Below, piece by piece: positions 57,851 to 64,000 of a DNA stretch of 64,000 nt (positions are counted from its first letter, which is position 1; each line of letters starts with the position of its first letter). This DNA comes from Scilla litardierei (taxonomy: Eukaryota; Streptophyta; Magnoliopsida; Asparagales; Asparagaceae), in the NCBI GenBank assembly GCA_030789695.1, contig CM061142.1, positions 797,929,258 through 797,993,257 of the forward strand. Direction: 5' to 3'. The translations under genes were made by a program, and so were the position numbers. A model generated the notes under the pieces. It searched no databases. It was not told where the DNA came from and worked only from the letters and a program-made list of their open reading frames with translations.

Positions 57851-58776
57851 GTGATGACAAACTAACATAAATAATAATCAAAAATAATAATTCAAATGAA
57901 ATTTACTTACTCCCCCTGCATTGATGACACGTTAATTCCAATTTAAACAAAAATGATACGCATCAAGCAGACGAGTGAAGTATATTAAATGAGAATCGAT
58001 TGTTGAATTATTGAAATACCAAATGAAGGTTATTGAAATATCGGATTTGAAAATCCATTTATATATCTTAACTCCCCCTGAATCTAACACATCAAGTTAG
58101 ATTCTTGGAGAAATGCTTTAAATTTTCATTTGGCACATCGTTATTATTATATCTCTCCCCCTTTGGCATAAGCAAAAAGAGCGGGAGGATAACAACGACA
58201 ACAACAATGGCCTCAAATTAAAAAGCACGGGAGTCGTAGAATACGACGAAGGTTCAAGTGACACCAAAGAGAAAAATACGAATAGTATCAAGGCGTGTCA
58301 AAGATACCAACGTCGAAAAATCGTAAAACGAAATCATCAAAACTGAAATCAATTTAACGGATTGAGTTATGGAATATACTATACAATATCAACATTTCTT
58401 GGTTAATTTAGTGCATGGAAAACAATTCTATGTTTTCATAGAAGAAATTTCTATTAAACCAAGTGAATATCGTCGAGCGACGAAATCAAACATCAGAGAC
58501 ATAAAAATTATACATTGTACAGAATAATGAAATGTCAACTGATATATATATATATATAATGAAGCAGAGTACATCACCGACATACAACAAAAATACATCA
58601 TGATATGACAAAATATCCGAGTGTCAACAAAAAATACATCATCATCAAATATCAAAAAGACATCATCAAAAATATCAAAATGATCCAAAAGACACAGCCA
58701 CCCACACTATCCTACCCAACAACTCTCACAACTAGATATATCATCCAATGAGTATCAGGAGAGGCCTCGAAGAAAC
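57851..58776 (-). other. spacer between the env-position ORF and the purine tract
   Basis: Non-coding, AT-rich, with a (TA)n run at 58542-58558 and GGGGGAG-like tracts on the minus strand (57911, 58071, 58145), which may be older purine tracts. Confidence 0.6.
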
Positions 58777-60453
58777 TCAAGAGGCAGCGGGAGGACCAGA
58801 AGCAACTGCAGGCTCAGCAGGAGCAGAAGAGGTGACTGGATCAGCAGAGACGTCCGGAAGATCAGCAGGAGGAACGGCTGAAGTGGCAACCTCTGAAGCA
58901 GCAACCGTAGTGGCCTCGGGAGCACCAGTCGGAGTATCCACCACAGGAGTAGCGGCAACAGGTGTGCTCTCGGGGGCACCAGCAGAAGAAGCAGCAACAG
59001 CATCACCGGAAGTGGAAGCACCAGCAGCAGTGCCCTCGGGGGCACGAGTCGAAGCACGACAGAGCTCCTCAACGTCCTCCTCAGCCATGTCATCTAACTC
59101 CTCATCCTCAGAAACGGAAGGAGGAAGATCAACACCCAGCAGACGAGCTATACGGCAGACTACCTCCTCGGTACGAGCCAAGCGAGACTCGTGATGACGA
59201 AGCAACCGTACGACCTCATCCAGGGTGGCAGAGGGAGCAGTAGAGGCACTGGCAGAGGCAGGGGCAGACGCTGAAGGTGTCGTCCTCTGAACGTGACAAA
59301 GAGCCGCAAGAGATTTCTTGACGGCCGTCGCATTCAGGGGAGGACCAAGCGGACGCTCATCGTCACGAGGCAACGTGACACGAAAATGACGAAATACGAG
59401 GGTCAACATGCAAGGAAATGGGATATGAGCCGATTTATTGGACTTTCGAATACACTCGAAAGAGTCAATCTTATCGAGTATAATTCGAGCCCAATTAATC
59501 GAGCTCCCCATGAAGATCGCATAGATAAGCTTCAAAAATGGCTGGGATGGTAAAGATGAGGAGCCGTACTTGGGAAGCAAGCACGACTTCAGAATCAGAT
59601 TTAGGACCCACGCATTAGGCTTGAATGATTTAGATGGCACGCCAATCATGGCAGGAGGGATCTGATGGAAAATCTCTGAAAGGATGGTCTGATTAAGAGA
59701 AGAAATATCATCTACCGAGATATCAGAGGGAAGAAGGCCAGATGAAGAGATACCCAAAATCTCTCCTAAGATTTCCGCAGTGAGGACTATAGGAGTCCCC
59801 AAAATGGTCGTCTCAACAGAGTGGGTCTGATCGTACTGACCCCGGATCCTATTCGCATAGAAAAGCTTAACTAATCTAGGGTAGGGGTGAGGATTCGCCT
59901 TCGGGTCATATCGAAGGTAATCGAGAAGACCCGACGACGACAGAAGATCAGCTAACCCTATAAAGTCGCTAAACTGGACGAAATGCTCCAGAAGCAGCGG
60001 GCAATGTTCGATACGGTTATACGCCACGAGACACAAAGGGTCATCGCGACATAAGGAAATATCGACACCGCCCACCGGCAACGGACCCTTTCCCTTAGGC
60101 TTACGGGTAGACGTACGAGGGTGGGTGCTAGACTCGGGATGAATAGGAGGAGTGGGTTCCCTATGAGTCTCGGTCTCGGGGTTATACTCCGTATCGGAAT
60201 CGGTAGGAGTATGGAACGAAGAGGCAGAGGCAAGAATTTTGGCCTTAGGCTTAGGCGTGGGTTTGGGTTTCGGTTGACCTTTAGGTTTAGCGGTCGTCGT
60301 CCTCTTCTTCTTGAGAGGAGGCGATGACGACGAAGATTGGGTGGTCTTGGAACGGCGTTTCGGAGGGGTTGGATGCTCGGGATCCGAAGGGTTTTGCTCT
60401 ACGGTCATCGGAGAGGGGCTAGACGGAGTGATCGGAATACGTGTTCTTGCCAT
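58777..60453 (-). CDS. env-position ORF of the SIRE element, plant transposon-protein domain
   Basis: 558 uninterrupted codons from ATG 60453, after pol where Sireviruses keep their extra gene. Residues 1-130 are Pro/Ser/Thr/Lys-rich with basic clusters (PPKRRSK, LKKKRTTTAKPK) that could serve nuclear import or nucleic-acid binding. Residues about 155-365 form a folded domain (YPRLVKLFYANRI, GTPIVLTAEILGEILGI, SFKPNAWVLNLILKSCLLP, INWARIILDKID), the same pattern as 28330-29087 and what I know as PF20167. Residues 400-450 hold a short helical segment (LDEVVRLLRHHESRLARTEE), and the tail is Ala/Thr/Ser-rich. I see no signal peptide, transmembrane anchor or protease site. Function unknown. Confidence 0.75.
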   Translation of the reverse strand: MARTRIPITPSSPSPMTVEQNPSDPEHPTPPKRRSKTTQSSSSSPPLKKKRTTTAKPKGQPKPKPTPKPKAKILASASSFHTPTDSDTEYNPETETHREPTPPIHPESSTHPRTSTRKPKGKGPLPVGGVDISLCRDDPLCLVAYNRIEHCPLLLEHFVQFSDFIGLADLLSSSGLLDYLRYDPKANPHPYPRLVKLFYANRIRGQYDQTHSVETTILGTPIVLTAEILGEILGISSSGLLPSDISVDDISSLNQTILSEIFHQIPPAMIGVPSKSFKPNAWVLNLILKSCLLPKYGSSSLPSQPFLKLIYAIFMGSSINWARIILDKIDSFECIRKSNKSAHIPFPCMLTLVFRHFRVTLPRDDERPLGPPLNATAVKKSLAALCHVQRTTPSASAPASASASTAPSATLDEVVRLLRHHESRLARTEEVVCRIARLLGVDLPPSVSEDEELDDMAEEDVEELCRASTRAPEGTAAGASTSGDAVAASSAGAPESTPVAATPVVDTPTGAPEATTVAASEVATSAVPPADLPDVSADPVTSSAPAEPAVASGPPAAS

Positions 60454-61228
60454 ATTCGAAGCAAGACACGGGACAAAGAGATCAAACGAAGAAGCCCTAG
60501 CTGAAAAAAAAATAGCTAAACCCTAAGAGCCCTAAAAACCGAGCAAGCCCTAGCTCTAGGAAAGGAAATCTAACCCTAGAAGGAGAAGAGATCACCTAGA
60601 AGGAGGGGCCGACGGTGGAGATCGATGGAGACGGCCGGAAAATGGCCGGAGATCGATCGGAAGTCGAAGGGATTTGAGGGGAATCGGGATTTCGAGCTGG
60701 AGGAGAAAGAGAATAGACCGATTAGAATGAGAATAGACCGACTAAAATGAGTTTAAGTCAGTCGAGATCGCAAATTACCAAACAGTCCCTGGCACAACTA
60801 GTCGGTCACAGTTCAAGCACTGACCGACTAGATCACGATCTAGTCGGTCGGTCAATGAGCTTGAACCGACTAGTTGTAAACAGTGGATGAACCAAGATAT
60901 ACTGACAAGATTTAGTCGGTCTGCGTTCATGTACTGACCGACTAGATCTCAATCTAGTCGGTCGGTCACTGAACATGAACCGACTAAAGAGTCAAAAACT
61001 TGAAAAACAAGTTCTCTCCACAATACGCTTGGACGATATATCTCAAAACTCTAAATAATCATCTAAACTACCCCATAAAACATCAAAAAACAGAAATTTG
61101 ACGATTACGCACAAATCGAACGAAAAATCAAGATATCACATAAATTCCCGAAAAATCCAATAATTCTAGCATGAATGAGATATTGCCAAATATAATAGCA
61201 TGCAAAATTATTGAATGAAACATGAATC
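60454..61228 (-). other. spacer between pol and the env-position ORF
   Basis: 775 bases, no coding frame. Contains the hairpin doublets at 60797-60988. A pyrimidine-rich tract on the minus strand downstream of them (TTCTCTTTCTCCTCCAG, + strand complement near 60696-60712) looks like a 3' splice site that could create an mRNA for the ORF at 60453. Confidence 0.45.
60797..60988. repeat. two further paired CTAGTCGGTC hairpins inside the element
   Basis: Four AGTCGGTC words (near 60799, 60840, 60914, 60955) with facing GACCGACTA, arranged as two doublets 115 bases apart. They match the LTR array at 56768-57432, although about 3.5 kb away and outside the LTR. Confidence 0.85.
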
Positions 61229-64000
61229 CTATATCTCGGATTCACCCATAATCCCCAATTCTCGACGCAACCGCACAAAGGAGTCCTCCTTTAGGGGTTT
61301 CGTGAAAATATCGGCGATTTGCTTTTGGGTTTCAACGTACACTAAAATGATGTCCTTTTTAGCAACATGATCATCTAAAAAGTGGTGTCGGACATCTATG
61401 TGTTTCAAACGGGAATGATGTACCGGGTTCTTGGAAAGACATATTGCACTTTGGTTGTCAACCATGATAGGGCAAGTATCATAATTTATACCAAAGTCTT
61501 TAAGTGTGTGTCTCATCCAAAGAACTTGAGCACACGCGGCACCGGCGGCAATATATTCCGCATCGGTGGTTGAAAGTGATACGGAATTTTGCTTCTTGGA
61601 AAACCAAGAGACAAGAGAATTTCCTATAAAATGGCAAGTGCCACTAGTACTTTTCCTGTCGGGTTTGCATCCCGCATAATCGGCATCACTATATGAGATT
61701 AACTCATATGTGCTAGATTTCGGATAAAGTAATCCAAAATCTAAAGTGTAACTTAGATAGCGAAAAATACGCTTTACCGCTACTAAGTGAGATTCCTTAG
61801 GTTGAGATTGATAACGAGCACATACGCATATGGCGAACATAATATCGGGCCTACTTGCGGTAAGATAAAGCAAACTCCCTATCATACCTCGATATAGACG
61901 AATGTCTACATCCTTACCGCCCGTATCTTTATCAAGATGCGTTGTCGTGCTCATTGGAGTCTTTTTCCTGGAAGCACTCTCCATTCCAAATCGCTTTAGC
62001 AACTCCACCGTATACTTCGTTTGGTGGATGAAGATTGCATCGTCCATTTGGCGAATTTGGAGACCTAAGAAATACTTGAGCTCACCTATGTGGCTCATCT
62101 CAAATTGTTCCTTCATAACATTAGAAAACTCTTCGCAAAGAGCAAAGTTAGTAGCACCGAAAATAATATCATCAACATATATTTGAACTAAAATTATATC
62201 ATTATTCGCATGCTTAACAAAAAGTGTAGAATCGGCTTCTCCCATTTTAAAATTCAAATCCAAAAGAAAATTCTTTAGGCGATCATACCAAGCTCGAGGA
62301 GCTTGTCTTAAGCCGTAAAGCGCTTTCTTTAGTTTAAAAACATGATTTGGAAATTTTTCATTTATGAAGCCCGGAGGTTGAGAAATGTAAACTTCCTCAA
62401 CAACATCTCCGTTTAAAAATGCACTTTTAACATCCATTTGAAATAATTTAAAATCCTTATGGCATGCAAAAGACAATAATAATCTAATTGATTCTAATCT
62501 AGCTACCGGAGCGAAGGATTCTTCGAAATCAATACCTTCCTCTTGTCGATAGCCTTGAGCAACCAACCGAGCTTTGTTCCGGACGACGACTTGGTTTTCG
62601 TCGGTTTTGTTCTTGAAGATCCACTTTGTCCCTATGACGGTGTGGTTCTTCGATGGCAATGGAACAAGCTCCCAAACTTCATTTCTCTCGAATTGAATGA
62701 GCTCCTCCTCCATGGCTAAGATCCAAGCGCTATCTTCGCATGCTTCATTAATATTCTTTGGCTCTATCGAGGAGGCAAAGGCACAATGAGCGAAGTAGTT
62801 CACTTGCGATCTCGTTTTGACACTATCATGGATATTGCCAATGACTTGCTCATGAGGATGGTCACGAACGGTATGAAGCCGTTTGGGAATACCTTGATCA
62901 CTAGGAACATTCTCAACAACTTCATTAGTTGGGTTAGTCTCAATAGAATCAATAGAATCATTAGACTTAGAATTATCAAGTGAATCACATAAAACATCCA
63001 TAGAATCATTTTCATTTGAAATTCTAGTTGGAACAAATCCTTCATTAAAAGATACATGAAGCGACTCCTCGATCGTTGAGGTTCGTTTGTTGAATATCCG
63101 GTAGGCTTTGCTACGCGAAGAATATCCAACAAAAATCCCCTCATCGGATCTTGGATCGAATTTGTCCAAACTACCATATGTGTTCTTAATAAAACATTTC
63201 GAACCAAAAACACGAAAATGTTTAACTTGAGGCAACCTACCAAACAACAATTCATAACAAGTTTGTTTAGTGCCGGGCCTCAAAAGTATTCTATTAAACA
63301 CATAGCAAGCGGTGTGTACCGATTCCGCCCAAAATTGATGGCCAAGTTGGCTATCATCAAGCATAGTGCGAGCACACTCCACTAGCGTCATATTCTTTCT
63401 CTCAACTACACCATTTTGAGGAGGTGCACGAGGGAAAGAGAAGGTGTGTGTAATACCAACTTCATCACAAAATGTCTCAAAAGACTCATTCTCAAATTCA
63501 CCTCCATGATCACTACGAATAGTGACAATGGTGGTTCCTAAGAGATTTTGTACTTTCTTAACAAAAATTGTGAAGCTTTCAAAAGCTTCATTTTTATTAC
63601 ACAATGAAAATACCCATGTAAATCTTGAATAGTCATCTACAATGACAAGTCCATACCTTGCATTTCCTAAGGAAGCAACTCTAGTTGGCCCAAATAAGTC
63701 TAGATGTAATAGCTCTAGTGGCCGTTTAGTAGAAATGCTTTTCTTAGGTTTAAATGAAGATTTAGGAAGCTTGCCACGTTGACAACAATCACAAAAACTT
63801 TTCTTTTCAAAAACAAGCTTCGGAAAACCTTTAATGGAATTTAATTTTGAAAGCTTATAAAGTGTTCCAAAGTTCACATGTCCAAAGCGTCGATGCCATA
63901 AGTGTTGTTCACTTGTGTTGGCAACGAGGCATTGTTCATATGACTTAGGAAGATCCAAAATATAAATGTCTTTATGACGAGTTCCGAAAAATAATAATTT
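61229..64000 (-). CDS. pol: SIRE-type Copia pol (integrase-RT-RNase H), intact, cut by window edge
   Basis: Open from 64000 to TAG 61229-61231. The first Met at 63958 is internal, because the frame is open upstream of it and protease lies further right. Counting from that Met: the integrase HHCC finger is at 21-59 (WHRRFGHVN ... CDCC), and catalytic Asp 87 (LHLDLFGP), Asp 150 (RSDHGGEF) and Glu 186 (NGVVERKN) give the DD35E spacing. RT spans roughly 410-680 with YVDD at 594-597. RNase H follows with [39 protein letters not shown] and DIFTKPL. No stop or shift is present in more than 900 codons. Everything visible is compatible with an active enzyme set. Confidence 0.95.
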   Translation of the reverse strand, partial: KLLFFGTRHKDIYILDLPKSYEQCLVANTSEQHLWHRRFGHVNFGTLYKLSKLNSIKGFPKLVFEKKSFCDCCQRGKLPKSSFKPKKSISTKRPLELLHLDLFGPTRVASLGNARYGLVIVDDYSRFTWVFSLCNKNEAFESFTIFVKKVQNLLGTTIVTIRSDHGGEFENESFETFCDEVGITHTFSFPRAPPQNGVVERKNMTLVECARTMLDDSQLGHQFWAESVHTACYVFNRILLRPGTKQTCYELLFGRLPQVKHFRVFGSKCFIKNTYGSLDKFDPRSDEGIFVGYSSRSKAYRIFNKRTSTIEESLHVSFNEGFVPTRISNENDSMDVLCDSLDNSKSNDSIDSIETNPTNEVVENVPSDQGIPKRLHTVRDHPHEQVIGNIHDSVKTRSQVNYFAHCAFASSIEPKNINEACEDSAWILAMEEELIQFERNEVWELVPLPSKNHTVIGTKWIFKNKTDENQVVVRNKARLVAQGYRQEEGIDFEESFAPVARLESIRLLLSFACHKDFKLFQMDVKSAFLNGDVVEEVYISQPPGFINEKFPNHVFKLKKALYGLRQAPRAWYDRLKNFLLDLNFKMGEADSTLFVKHANNDIILVQIYVDDIIFGATNFALCEEFSNVMKEQFEMSHIGELKYFLGLQIRQMDDAIFIHQTKYTVELLKRFGMESASRKKTPMSTTTHLDKDTGGKDVDIRLYRGMIGSLLYLTASRPDIMFAICVCARYQSQPKESHLVAVKRIFRYLSYTLDFGLLYPKSSTYELISYSDADYAGCKPDRKSTSGTCHFIGNSLVSWFSKKQNSVSLSTTDAEYIAAGAACAQVLWMRHTLKDFGINYDTCPIMVDNQSAICLSKNPVHHSRLKHIDVRHHFLDDHVAKKDIILVYVETQKQIADIFTKPLKEDSFVRLRRELGIMGESEI

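Larger units (their letters stand above)
55966..64000 (-). mobile_element. SIRE-type Copia element, minus strand, 5' part beyond the window
   Basis: From right to left: pol open from the window edge to 61229, a spacer with hairpin doublets, an env-position ORF 60453-58777, a spacer, a purine tract 57850-57836, and a 3' LTR 57835-about 55966. Coding parts are free of stops and frameshifts, unlike the other elements here, suggesting a recent and possibly autonomous copy. Gag, primer site and 5' LTR lie past 64000. Confidence 0.85.

Overview
The window is flowering-plant nuclear DNA made almost entirely of LTR retrotransposons, nested inside and beside one another. The evidence is plant-type Ty1/Copia polyproteins, Ty3/Gypsy LTRs with an Asp-tRNA-type primer site, the plant primer-binding word TGGTATCAGAGC, and plant-only accessory domains. 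No host gene, rRNA, tRNA gene, CRISPR array or bacterial feature was recognised. The species cannot be named from this sequence. All family assignments below rest on reading motifs by eye, not on database searches.

Region 1 to about 29.1 kb is a four-family nest. The host is a degenerate Sirevirus-type (SIRE) Copia on the + strand: primer site 1848, gag 1922-3466, pol 23415-26786, and an env-position ORF 27036-29087. Its coding region is split by a Copia element at 3467-23414 with 2.45 kb LTRs and the 5-bp duplication ACCTT. That element carries gag only. It is itself interrupted twice, by a short Copia at 6559-9400 (129-bp LTRs, duplication AGTTC) and by a nearly intact Copia at 11619-19754 (606-bp LTRs, duplication AGATA).

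Region 29.8-44.5 kb is Gypsy territory. At 29781-32480 lies the 3' end of a minus-strand Tat-like element: an LTR, a purine tract, and an antisense extra ORF (aORF). A complete but non-autonomous minus-strand Athila-like element occupies 32647-41173 (duplication TCTGG, 2.3 kb LTRs full of CACTCGGCCGAGTG palindromes). A truncated relative on the + strand follows at about 41174-44525.

Region 44.5-53.2 kb is a minus-strand SIRE gag fragment that received a deleted Gypsy element (45197-47466, duplication AGTTG). The composite was then tandemly multiplied into three units of about 2.7 kb. Region 53.2-55.97 kb is an LTR/leader-like stretch with two minisatellites and a GC-rich tract.

Region 55.97-64.0 kb is the 3' part of an apparently intact minus-strand SIRE element running off the window end. 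From its 3' side it has an LTR, a purine tract, an uninterrupted 558-residue env-position ORF, and an uninterrupted pol.

The most interesting signals are: the two env-position ORFs that look like a captured plant domain rather than an envelope; arrays of paired short hairpins (CTAGTCGGTC/GACCGACTAG) in both the LTR and an internal spacer of the minus SIRE; the unrelated but analogous palindrome arrays in the Athila-like LTRs; the gag-only large-LTR Copia; and the tandem triplication with visible junctions.
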